Shown one piece after another: positions 55,857 to 64,000 of a DNA stretch of 64,000 nt; the stretch's first letter is position 1, and each line of letters opens with the position of its first letter. Under the pieces are notes generated by a model. That model was not told the DNA's origin. It saw only the letters and a program-made list of their open reading frames with translations, and searched no databases. Where the stretch lies: assembly GCF_902150025.1 (NCBI RefSeq), contig NZ_CABFVS010000015.1, positions 1-64,000 on the forward strand, in the 5' to 3' direction. This DNA is from Bartonella massiliensis (lineage in GTDB: Bacteria > Pseudomonadota > Alphaproteobacteria > Rhizobiales > Rhizobiaceae). A program made the position numbers and the translations under genes.

Positions 55857-57107
55857 TCAATCAATTTTTTCTAATAATGCATGACGATCCATTAAAAAAC
55901 CGCTTTCAACCCATATCGTTTCTAGCTCTTTAAGCTTTTTTCCTAAAAGAACACCTTTTGAAAAACCCTTTTTTATTAAATCGTTGCCATTAATGGGAAA
56001 AGTTGGAATCTGCCATTTTTGAGCCAATTGATAAAGTTTGAGATAATTTTCTGTTTTTTGCAAAGTATCCATTTTTTCTAGAGTATCGACATGTGATGCT
56101 GAGACAGACAAAGATAATTGATCTAAAACCGGCTGTTTCCCATGAAAATAAAGCAGTTTTTGCAGAAAATGATCAGAACAGTTTGGGCTTATTATTTCTA
56201 ATTCTGCCCATTCCTTTAACCGTATTGTTTCCTTATGGGAAAAACGCAAGCGCTGTGCCATTTCATGAAGACGTATAGGATCAGGAGGAAGAAGACTTTC
56301 TAGCCTTAAAAATGGATCAACTTTCCAACCAAGCATCTGTTCTGTTCTTACCAATGTGTGAATTGCATCAATGCCCCATTTTTCTGTTTCAGGAAAAATG
56401 AGTGACAAAATTTTGCTTTGTCGCATCCATAAAAGAGCACGTGTTGGGTCACAAGCCAACAGAAGCTTTTTCATTTCTGCCCAAATACGCTCAGAAGAAA
56501 GTTTTTTTAAACCGTGTTTTAAACGAACACATGCCTTCAATCCTTGCCCTTCAGGTCGCCCTGCTCCATACCACGCAAAAAAGCGAAAAAACCGTAAAAT
56601 ACGTAAATAATCTTCACTAATACGATTTTCTGCAACACCGATAAAACGAACTGTTCGGCTTTCAATATCACTCAAACCTCCCACATCATCATAAAGGTTG
56701 CCCTCCGCATCACAATAAAGGGCATTGATCGTAAAATCCCGCCGTTCAGCATCTTTTTTCCAATCACGACCAAAGGCTACTTTTGCATGACGACCATCTG
56801 TTTCAATATCACTGCGAAGCGTTGTGACCTCATAAGAACATGAATGCGTAACCACTGTTATGGTACCAAAAGCAATCCCCGTAGGAATAGCTTTAAATCC
56901 TGCTTCTTCTACACGCGTAATAACTTGTTGCGGCAAGCAGGTTGTCGCAATATCAATATCATTAATAGGCTGCCCTAGCAGTTGATTGCGCACAGCTCCG
57001 CCTACAATACGCGCTTCTTCCCCCTCTAAAGATAGAACACGAAGAAGTGTTTGAATATCACTTTGTTGTAACCACGCAACCTGTTTGAAGTTCTGCCTTA
57101 TATTCAC
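55857..57107 (-). CDS. cca: CCA-adding tRNA nucleotidyltransferase/poly(A) polymerase family protein
   Basis: Class II nucleotidyltransferase of 416 aa, adding CCA to tRNA 3' ends. The head domain has ARIVGGAVRNQLLGQPINDIDIATT (metal-binding DxD), ITVVTHSCSYEVTTLRSD, RRDFTINALYCD, and YLRILRFFRFFA of the neck. The tail is helical. It starts at GTG 57107 with AAAGG upstream. In several related genomes, as I recall, a DUF1285 protein and a Nudix hydrolase lie between this gene and moxR; here it directly faces moxR. Confidence 0.9.
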   Translation of the reverse strand: MNIRQNFKQVAWLQQSDIQTLLRVLSLEGEEARIVGGAVRNQLLGQPINDIDIATTCLPQQVITRVEEAGFKAIPTGIAFGTITVVTHSCSYEVTTLRSDIETDGRHAKVAFGRDWKKDAERRDFTINALYCDAEGNLYDDVGGLSDIESRTVRFIGVAENRISEDYLRILRFFRFFAWYGAGRPEGQGLKACVRLKHGLKKLSSERIWAEMKKLLLACDPTRALLWMRQSKILSLIFPETEKWGIDAIHTLVRTEQMLGWKVDPFLRLESLLPPDPIRLHEMAQRLRFSHKETIRLKEWAELEIISPNCSDHFLQKLLYFHGKQPVLDQLSLSVSASHVDTLEKMDTLQKTENYLKLYQLAQKWQIPTFPINGNDLIKKGFSKGVLLGKKLKELETIWVESGFLMDRHALLEKID

Positions 57108-57354
57108 CCTTTAACCTTTCAAAAAAGTTGTTTCCCTTGCTTTAAAAAATTCTCTTCATAAAACAAATTTTTTAAGACATCCCTTATAAAACATGTCTCT
57201 TTCCTCCAAAAAAACTTTTCCCTTTATAGATAAATATGAAAAAAAAACGACATATGATGCTTCTTTTCTTCTCATTTTCTGTTACAAACAATAAAATATC
57301 CATTATCATACAGAGAAAATTACCATTTTGCGCCAAACTCCTTAAGGAAGAAAT

Positions 57355-58386
57355 ATGAGTCACTGTAATCGATCATCTAATTCTGTAAAAAAGGTCAATA
57401 CCAATCATGATGCTCAAATCATTATTGGGGATATTGATACAGCACACAAAGAATTGGATATTCTACAACAAGAAATTGATAAAGTTATTTTTGGGCAAAG
57501 TCATATCATCGAATATGCCTTAATTGCACTTTTTGCTGGTGGTCATGCTCTTCTTGTCGGTGCTCCAGGACTTGCTAAAACACGTCTTGTTGAAACATTG
57601 GGAACCGTCTTAGGGCTTAATGAAAAACGCATCCAGTTTACCCCTGACTTAATGCCATCGGACATTATTGGTTCTGAAATTATGGATGCCGATAAAGAAG
57701 GAAAACGTTCTTTTCGCTACGTTCAAGGTCCTATTTTTACACAACTTCTCATGGCTGATGAAATCAATCGTGCCTCTCCACGCACACAATCAGCCCTTCT
57801 ACAAGCTATGCAAGAATATCATGTAACCGTTGCAGGTACGCGTTATGACTTGCCGCAACCGTTTCATGTTCTTGCAACGCAAAATCCTCTTGAACAGGAA
57901 GGAACCTACCCACTTCCTGAAGCACAACTGGATCGCTTTTTGATGCAAATTGATATTGACTATCCTGATCTTACAACAGAGCGGCGGATCATTTTAGAAA
58001 CAACAAAAGAAAAAAAATCAAATGCAAAAGCAATTTTATCCGCCCAAAAATTGCAAAAAATTCAAAATATTGTTCGCAAAATACCTCTTTCAGAAAATGT
58101 GGTCGAGGCTATTTTAAAAATTGTCCGCTCAGCCCGCCCCCATAAAGACAATAACCTCGCCAATACTTATGTTTCTTGGGGACCTGGTCCACGCGCATCA
58201 CAAGCTCTTTCACTTTGTGTTCGTGCCCGTGCTCTTTATTATGGGCGTTTAGCTCCCTCACTTGATGATGTTGAAGCATTGGCCTATCCTGTCTTACAAC
58301 ACCGTATGGCTCTTAATTTTTCTGCCCGTGCTGAAGATATAACCATCAGAGATATTATCAATAAGCTTGTGAAAGATGCTCTTTAA
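57355..58386 (+). CDS. MoxR-type AAA+ ATPase
   Basis: Chaperone-like AAA+ ATPase of 343 aa. It has Walker A GAPGLAKTRLVETL, Walker B LLMADEINRASPRTQSALL, a sensor segment VLATQNPLEQEGTYPLPEAQ with the arginine-finger LDRF, and a C-terminal lid domain. MoxR proteins act with vWA-domain partners, matching the DUF58 and BatA-like proteins encoded directly downstream. AAGGAAG precedes the ATG. The stop codon abuts the next ATG with no gap, so the genes are co-translated. Confidence 0.93.
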   Translation: MSHCNRSSNSVKKVNTNHDAQIIIGDIDTAHKELDILQQEIDKVIFGQSHIIEYALIALFAGGHALLVGAPGLAKTRLVETLGTVLGLNEKRIQFTPDLMPSDIIGSEIMDADKEGKRSFRYVQGPIFTQLLMADEINRASPRTQSALLQAMQEYHVTVAGTRYDLPQPFHVLATQNPLEQEGTYPLPEAQLDRFLMQIDIDYPDLTTERRIILETTKEKKSNAKAILSAQKLQKIQNIVRKIPLSENVVEAILKIVRSARPHKDNNLANTYVSWGPGPRASQALSLCVRARALYYGRLAPSLDDVEALAYPVLQHRMALNFSARAEDITIRDIINKLVKDAL

Positions 58387-59298
58387 ATGGCTATTGGCAA
58401 AAAAGTTTTACAAAAACCTCCATTGTCGCTGGCAAAAGAACTGCATAAGGATATTGGCAAAATGCCATATTTCTTGTTACAAGCGCGTCATATCGCTAAT
58501 ACACTGATAACCGGATGGCATGGACAACGTAAACGTGGTAATGGGGAAAATTTTTGGCAATTTCGTCCTTATATGGAAGGAGAATCCATTACCCGCATTG
58601 ATTGGCGTCGCTCTGCCCGTGATGAAAATACGTATCTGCGTGAACACGAATGGCAAATGACACAAACCGTTTGGCTTTGGCCCGATCAGAGCCCATCAAT
58701 GCATTACTGTTCGCGTTTTTCTAAAATCTCTAAAGGTAATCATGCCATTATTCTTACCCTTGCCTTGGCATCACTTCTTGCACGCAGTGGCGAATATATT
58801 GCTATTCCCAATTTGATGCCTCCCACAATGACATCTAATGTCGTAGAACGAATAGCATTTGCTTTAGAAAATCATTCAGATGAAAATTCATTTCCAAATT
58901 TTTCAACAATTACACGCTTTTCACATACCATTATAATGAGTGATTTTCTCGACCATCCTGAAAAAATCATCCAACATTTAATTCCTTTATCTACAAAACA
59001 AGTGACAGCTCATTTAATTGAAATTGCTGATCCTGCAGAAGAAAACTTTCCCTATGCAGGTCGTACAGAATTTTTTGATCCTGAAACGAAAGAAAAACTC
59101 ACTTTTGGAAAAGCAGAAAATATTCGTAAAAACTATTGTAAGCTATATCAAGCACGGCGACAAGAATTAGCAAATTTTTGCGCGCGCCAAGGGTGGTCTT
59201 ATCACGTTAGTACAACAGATCAACCTTTAACAGAAACCATTTTGCATCTTGCAAATACAATGGGTAACTTTCCCTTGCAAAAAAGGAGGGCACTTTGA
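58387..59298 (+). CDS. DUF58 domain protein (vWA-like partner of MoxR)
   Basis: Protein of 303 aa carrying the DUF58 signature: GWHGQRKRGNGENFWQFRPYMEGE, then TRIDWRRSARDENTYLREHEW, and a vWA-like second half with LWPDQSPSMHY resembling a degenerate DxSxS metal site. No membrane segment is evident. In relatives DUF58 proteins are encoded beside MoxR and are thought to be recruited or remodelled by it at the envelope. Its 3' end overlaps the next gene by 4 bases. Confidence 0.9.
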   Translation: MAIGKKVLQKPPLSLAKELHKDIGKMPYFLLQARHIANTLITGWHGQRKRGNGENFWQFRPYMEGESITRIDWRRSARDENTYLREHEWQMTQTVWLWPDQSPSMHYCSRFSKISKGNHAIILTLALASLLARSGEYIAIPNLMPPTMTSNVVERIAFALENHSDENSFPNFSTITRFSHTIIMSDFLDHPEKIIQHLIPLSTKQVTAHLIEIADPAEENFPYAGRTEFFDPETKEKLTFGKAENIRKNYCKLYQARRQELANFCARQGWSYHVSTTDQPLTETILHLANTMGNFPLQKRRAL

Positions 59299-62093
59299 GT
59301 TTTGCCGCTCCTTTTCTGTTATTAGGGCTCTTGTTTCTACCGGTCATTTGGTGGCTGTTGCGGATAACCCCTCCATCTGCGCGTAAAGAGCTTTTTCCTC
59401 CTCTACGTTTCCTACCTAAACCTACGCATCAGCAAGAAACAGCAAAACATACGCCTTGGTGGTTACTCTTGTTGCGTTTAATCATAGTGGCACTTGTTAT
59501 CATAGCTTTGTCCCGCCCTACTTGGAATCAAAAACCAATAAACTTTTCTGAATCTCAATCCCTTGCACTCATTATTGATAATGGTTGGGCATCTGTAAAA
59601 GAATGGAAAAAACGCATCTCTATCGCTGAAACGCTCCTTGCACAAGCAGAAAAACAGCAAAAAAATATTTATCTTGTTGCAACAGCTGAACATGATATCT
59701 CCAATATAGAGCCCCAACCAGCGAAGATGATAAAACAGCATTTAATGCATTTGCAACCACGCCCTTGGCCTGTCAACCGTGTGCATGCCTTCAAAAAACT
59801 CAAGGAAATAACCCAAGGAAAACCTCTTGATATTGTTTATTTAAGTGATGGATTACAAACAAATGAAGATGAACAAACTTTTGCTCTGCTTGAAAAGTTA
59901 AAACTTGGAAAGTTCTTATGGTATTTGGCTGACATTTCCGATTTAGTTGGCATAACATCCATAGAAAATAACAATGGAAATATGGTCGCGCGTATTATCC
60001 GCTCAACAACACATGGCACAACACCCGCTACACTCAGCCTTTACGATTCAAATAATCAACTGCTCGGTCAATTTACGAAAAATTTCTCTGAAGGTGAAAC
60101 AACAGCACTTGTTCCTTTTGATGTCCCCCTTGAACTACGCAATGATATTGCTTGGATAAAAATCAATAACCAAAACCATGCTGCTGCAACCTTTTTAGTA
60201 GACAGCCATAGCAGAATAAGCCGTGTTGCTCTTCTCTCCCCCGATACCAATGAAATGGCACAACCTTTACTGGCTCCATTTTATTACATCATCAAAGCCT
60301 TACAAGGTCATACACAGCTTATCACAGCCGGTGGAAGAGAGCTTTCAACGGATATTGATCATTTGCTTAAACAAAATCCATCTGTTTTCATTATGGGTGA
60401 CATGGTTAATATCCCTGAAAAAGCAGAAAAAAAGCTTTCTGATTTTGTGAATAAAGGAGGAACACTCATCCGCTTTGCAGGAGAAAAACTCAGTAGCGCA
60501 GAACATTACGATAGTCTTCTTCCGGTGCCGCTGCGTCAAGGTCAACGTTCCCTTGGAAGTATTATGTCTTGGACAAAACCGCAAAAACTTGCCCCTTTTG
60601 CAAAAAATAGTTTTTTCTCTGATCTTCCTTTTCCAGAAGATGTTACTGTCTCGCGTCAAATCCTCGCAGAACCAACCCCAAATCTTTTTGAAAAAACGTG
60701 GCTTAGCCTTTCGGATGGAACTCCTCTTATTACCGCAGCAAAGCGTGGTAAAGGAACCATCATTCTCATTCATATTGCTCCTGATCCTACATGGTCTAAT
60801 CTTCCTCTTTCTGGCTTTTTTGCACAAATGTTGCAAAAACTAATCACATTAGGGTCTTTTGAAAACACAACTTCAGCATATCGAGAAAAAAGTACAACGG
60901 TACAAAACCCTTGGCGAACCATAGCCGCTGACGGACAACTACAAGTACCGCCCTCTGATGTTATTCCATTAGTCCTTGATGCTCAAAGTCCACCCCATCC
61001 TTCCTATCAGACTCCCCCAGGACTTTATGGTGTCAAAAATAATTTTTATGCGCTCAATCTCTTAAATCATTCATCGCGCTTTGTGACACAATCATCATTG
61101 CCAACTTCTCTTAACAAGAGCCCTTTATCTTACGATACAAAAGAAAAAAATCTTACCGGTCCCCTTTTAGGATTAGCTCTCTTATTATTCGCCTTTGATA
61201 ATTTTCTCATTTTATGGATGGGAGGTATTTTTTCTTTCAGCAAACAACGTAATCTGTTTCTCCTTCCTCTCATCATTTTTATTATCTTGTTTTCATATGA
61301 TCCGACTCTGCATGCACAAATGACAGAAAATCATCATGATAGTGTGCAAGCCGCTGGTACAACACATCTTGCCTACGTTATAACCAACAATCATGAAATT
61401 GATACAACGAGTAAACGTGGTCTAGAAACCTTAAGCCAATTTATCGCAGAGCGCACAATGCTTATTCCCGGCTCTGTTATAGCACTTGATCTCGATAAAG
61501 ATGAACTTTCCTTTTATCCCCTTATTTACTGGCCAATTGATGCTAAGAGTCCTATACCAACTCCTAAAGCGCTTGAAAAAATAAATAACTTTATGAAACA
61601 TGGAGGAACAATTTTATTTGATACACGCGATCAAATGAATAGCAATCTTAATCTTGAAGGAGATACCACTCCAGAAACACAAAGGTTACGAACTATTTTA
61701 AAAGGGTTAAATATTCCCTCCATTGAACCTGCCTCAAAAGATCATGTTGTTGCACGTTCTTTTTATATTATGCCAGATTTTCCTGGTCTCTACCGTGGTT
61801 CTCCTTTATGGGTTGAATCCTCATCAGCAAACAAAAAAGATAAAAATTCTCTTAGCTCTGGCGACAATGTAAGTTCCCTTCTCATTACCGCAAATAACTT
61901 TGCCGGTGCTTGGGCACTTGATGAAAAAGGAACATGGAAATATCCCCTTGTTCCCAATGATCCGATGCAACGTCTATGGGCATTTCGTGCAGGCTTAAAT
62001 ATTGTCCTTTATGTCCTTACTGGAAATTATAAAGCGGACCAAGTTCATGTTCCAGCGCTTCTGGAACGCTTTAAAAGAGAAAGAAGGCAATGA
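59295..62093 (+). CDS. BatA/DUF4159 membrane protein
   Basis: Large membrane protein of 932 aa. Two N-terminal helices flank a cytoplasmic stretch (FLLLGLLFLPVIWWLL and WWLLLLRLIIVALVIIAL), the BatA-type aerotolerance region. A vWA-like domain and a long extracytoplasmic region follow. A central hydrophobic part lies near residues 618-670 (LLGLALLLFAFDNFLILWMG, LFLLPLIIFIILFSY). The C-terminal DUF4159 domain (about 690-930) includes GGTILFDTRDQ and FRAGLNIVLYVLTGNYK. The TTG start lies 5 bases after a strong AAGGAGG and overlaps the DUF58 stop. ATGA overlap couples it to the next gene. Function is unknown; the context implies a MoxR-dependent envelope complex. Confidence 0.88.
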   Translation: MSFAAPFLLLGLLFLPVIWWLLRITPPSARKELFPPLRFLPKPTHQQETAKHTPWWLLLLRLIIVALVIIALSRPTWNQKPINFSESQSLALIIDNGWASVKEWKKRISIAETLLAQAEKQQKNIYLVATAEHDISNIEPQPAKMIKQHLMHLQPRPWPVNRVHAFKKLKEITQGKPLDIVYLSDGLQTNEDEQTFALLEKLKLGKFLWYLADISDLVGITSIENNNGNMVARIIRSTTHGTTPATLSLYDSNNQLLGQFTKNFSEGETTALVPFDVPLELRNDIAWIKINNQNHAAATFLVDSHSRISRVALLSPDTNEMAQPLLAPFYYIIKALQGHTQLITAGGRELSTDIDHLLKQNPSVFIMGDMVNIPEKAEKKLSDFVNKGGTLIRFAGEKLSSAEHYDSLLPVPLRQGQRSLGSIMSWTKPQKLAPFAKNSFFSDLPFPEDVTVSRQILAEPTPNLFEKTWLSLSDGTPLITAAKRGKGTIILIHIAPDPTWSNLPLSGFFAQMLQKLITLGSFENTTSAYREKSTTVQNPWRTIAADGQLQVPPSDVIPLVLDAQSPPHPSYQTPPGLYGVKNNFYALNLLNHSSRFVTQSSLPTSLNKSPLSYDTKEKNLTGPLLGLALLLFAFDNFLILWMGGIFSFSKQRNLFLLPLIIFIILFSYDPTLHAQMTENHHDSVQAAGTTHLAYVITNNHEIDTTSKRGLETLSQFIAERTMLIPGSVIALDLDKDELSFYPLIYWPIDAKSPIPTPKALEKINNFMKHGGTILFDTRDQMNSNLNLEGDTTPETQRLRTILKGLNIPSIEPASKDHVVARSFYIMPDFPGLYRGSPLWVESSSANKKDKNSLSSGDNVSSLLITANNFAGAWALDEKGTWKYPLVPNDPMQRLWAFRAGLNIVLYVLTGNYKADQVHVPALLERFKRERRQ

Positions 62094-64000
62094 TACCATT
62101 TTTAACTTTTCAGCCTTTTTTACCTCTCTTTTGGATTCTACTCTTAAGCGGAATATCCATTCTTTTTGTCGTTGTTGGTCTTGTTACAAAGCGTCAAGGG
62201 TCTTTGTTGCGTCTAATGGCATTGAGTTGCCTCATTCTTGCTTTGCTCAATCCAATGATTATCAAAGAACAGCGCGAACCGCTGAAAAGCACGGTAGGGA
62301 TTGTCATTGACCGCAGCAAAAGTCAAACATTGGGAACACGCACAAACGATACGGATGAAGCGCGCGTGCGATTAATCGAAATACTAGCGCGTTATCCACA
62401 ATTTGAACCACGTTTTATTGAAGCTGGAAAACTTGCTGATCATCAATATGCCCCCTCAACGAATTTGTTTGATGCTTTAACACAAGCACTCTCTGATGTC
62501 CCCCCCTCTCATTATGCAGGAACCATTCTTGTCACTGATGGACAAGTGCATGACATTCCTAACCTATCAGATCTTCATCATGAAGCACCTTTCAATGCCC
62601 TAATCACAGGATGCTCAGATGAATTTGATCGTCAAATTAAGTTTATTTCTCCTCCACGCTTTGCCCTTGTCAACAAACCACAAAGACTCTCCATTTTGGT
62701 AGAAGATAAAGGAGCGGCTCAAAAAACAATACCACAGAAAGCCAATATTATACTCAGCGTCAATGGACAAGAAGTTGGCCATTATTCTGCGACTCCTGGC
62801 ATCATTTTTCAAACTGAAATTACTCTTCCTCATGCTGAAAAAAATATTATCCAAGCAACCACTGAACCTTACAAAGGTGAATTAAGTTTTGAAAATAACC
62901 GCGCCATAACAACGATTGAAGGAGTCAGAGAAAATTTACGCGTTCTTCTTATTTCAGGCGCCCCTTATAATGGAGAACGAACATGGCGTGACCTTTTGAA
63001 AGGTGACTCCAATATTGATCTTGTTCACTTTACTATTTTGCGCCCCCCCACCAAAGCAGATAATACGCCCTTAAGCCAATTATCCCTAGTGGTCTTTCCC
63101 ACAAGAAAGCTCTTTGTTGAAGAGATTAATAACTTTGATCTCATTATTCTTGATGGCTACCAACACTCTGCTGTGCTGCCCTTAATCTATTATGATTATA
63201 TTGCCCAATATGTACAAAAGGGTGGTGCGTTGTTGATGGTAACAGGACCTGAGTTTACTCAAAAAAACTCACTTGCAAAAACACCTCTAATAAGCATTCT
63301 ACCGGCATTGCCTAATGGAGCTATTATTGAAAAACCTTTTCGCCCCGCATTAACCAAAGAAGGTGAACGCCATCCCGTCACAAGGGATCTTGCAACACTT
63401 AACCTTCCAGCTTCTCAGTGGGGGCGTTGGCTGCGGCAAATTGCTATTCAAAACATAAACAACGGAATTGCTCTCATGAAAGGAGCTGATGAACAACCGC
63501 TTTTACTTCTCTCCCATGTTGATAAAGGGCGTGTAGGCATGTTGCTTTCTGATGAAAGTTGGCTTTGGGCACGAGGTTTTGAAGGCGGAGGTCCTTATGC
63601 AGCTCTTTATCGCCGAATTGCCCATTGGCTCATGAAAGAACCAGAACTTGAAGAAGAAAAATTAAGCGCGATCAGTAGCCATCATCATTTAACAATCCGC
63701 CGTCAAACCCTCAAAGATCAACCCAAACCTGCTGAAATAACTTTTCCTTCTGGAAAAAAACAAAAGGTCGTCCTTACTAAAGAGCAAGAAGGTCTCTTCA
63801 GTGTAACTGTAGCCACTGATGAAACAGGAATTTTTACCATTAAAAATGGTCATCTAACAATACTTTCTTCTGTAGGGATGCAAGATAATCTTGAATTGTT
63901 TGACTTAATTTCAACACAAGAAAAACTAACTCCCATTGTTAAGCACACCGGTGGTTACATTGGACGTTTACACCTTGAGGGGAAAGAAAACATTTATCTT
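62090..64000 (+). CDS. Membrane protein with glutamine-amidotransferase-like fold, partial
   Basis: The frame runs open to the window end (637 codons seen), so the C-terminus is missing. Two N-terminal membrane helices (PLFWILLLSGISILFVVVGL and LLRLMALSCLILALL) are followed by a vWA-like part (VGIVIDRSKSQTLG, ILVTDGQVHD). A class I amidotransferase-like domain then contains VLLISGAPYNGERTW, DLIILDGYQ and YVQKGGALLMVTGPE. No catalytic Cys nucleophile is evident, so the domain is probably non-enzymatic. The ATG overlaps the stop of the DUF4159 gene. It matches the fourth member of the rhizobial moxR-DUF58-DUF4159 cluster. Confidence 0.88.
   Translation, partial: MIPFLTFQPFLPLFWILLLSGISILFVVVGLVTKRQGSLLRLMALSCLILALLNPMIIKEQREPLKSTVGIVIDRSKSQTLGTRTNDTDEARVRLIEILARYPQFEPRFIEAGKLADHQYAPSTNLFDALTQALSDVPPSHYAGTILVTDGQVHDIPNLSDLHHEAPFNALITGCSDEFDRQIKFISPPRFALVNKPQRLSILVEDKGAAQKTIPQKANIILSVNGQEVGHYSATPGIIFQTEITLPHAEKNIIQATTEPYKGELSFENNRAITTIEGVRENLRVLLISGAPYNGERTWRDLLKGDSNIDLVHFTILRPPTKADNTPLSQLSLVVFPTRKLFVEEINNFDLIILDGYQHSAVLPLIYYDYIAQYVQKGGALLMVTGPEFTQKNSLAKTPLISILPALPNGAIIEKPFRPALTKEGERHPVTRDLATLNLPASQWGRWLRQIAIQNINNGIALMKGADEQPLLLLSHVDKGRVGMLLSDESWLWARGFEGGGPYAALYRRIAHWLMKEPELEEEKLSAISSHHHLTIRRQTLKDQPKPAEITFPSGKKQKVVLTKEQEGLFSVTVATDETGIFTIKNGHLTILSSVGMQDNLELFDLISTQEKLTPIVKHTGGYIGRLHLEGKENIYL

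Overview
The window is AT-rich alphaproteobacterial chromosome and most resembles the genus Bartonella (Hyphomicrobiales). Pointers are the trxB gene followed by an LsrB/VtlR-type LysR regulator, the greA-lpsB/lpcC pair, a BA14K-domain envelope protein, a fused-type rhizobial CarB with an extra segment, petABC, and the MoxR-DUF58-DUF4159 cluster. Conserved housekeeping genes alternate with long decayed gaps, as expected of a host-restricted, reduced genome. I saw no rRNA, tRNA, CRISPR array or intact insertion sequence. Species cannot be fixed by eye.

Layout. 1-1051: non-coding apart from a short doubtful ORF. 1052-6150: compact thiamine operon thiC-thiO-thiS-thiG-thiE-thiD. 6497-13175: uracil-DNA glycosylase, aminopeptidase N, a membrane PAS histidine kinase and ogt (minus strand). 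14310-19800: carB, a cold-shock gene and aspartate aminotransferase. 19801-23521: 3.7 kb gene desert. 23522-27135: lsrB and trxB (minus), trkH (plus). 28297-32885: lpcC-greA (minus), an SH3-domain exported protein, uvrB. 34421-38600: BA14K-like protein, glyoxalase-II-like hydrolase, a PetR/OmpR-type two-component pair, YbjN-like protein. 38977-42326: UbiK-like protein, lgt, a frameshifted MidA-type methyltransferase and pgeF. 43659-50781: prs, HerA-like ATPase, rplY, pth, an L,D-transpeptidase lipoprotein, ychF and a PRC-barrel protein. 50915-55127: petABC (bc1 complex, minus) and trmL. 55857-64000: CCA-adding enzyme (minus), then moxR, DUF58, a BatA/DUF4159 membrane protein and a further membrane protein cut by the window edge.

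Genes that work together: ThiO, ThiS and ThiG build the thiazole, ThiC and ThiD the pyrimidine, and ThiE joins them. PetA, PetB and PetC form the bc1 complex. MoxR, DUF58 and the two large membrane proteins are translationally coupled and probably form one envelope-associated assembly. TrxB and LsrB sit together as a redox enzyme and a regulator; GreA and LpcC form the usual rhizobial pair.

The most striking non-genic signal is a dispersed family of about eleven decayed copies, on both strands, of one unit of roughly 390 bp. It consists of about 200 bp of AT-rich leader followed by the first 65-70 codons of a DUF4102-type tyrosine integrase. Nearly every gene desert in the window holds one. 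Other points of note are a homopolymer frameshift in the MidA-like gene, a probable ATT start for trkH, a decayed second copy of the 341-562 ORF, and a decayed cspA-like tail with a duplicate terminator. I did not find a clear new defence or metabolic system.
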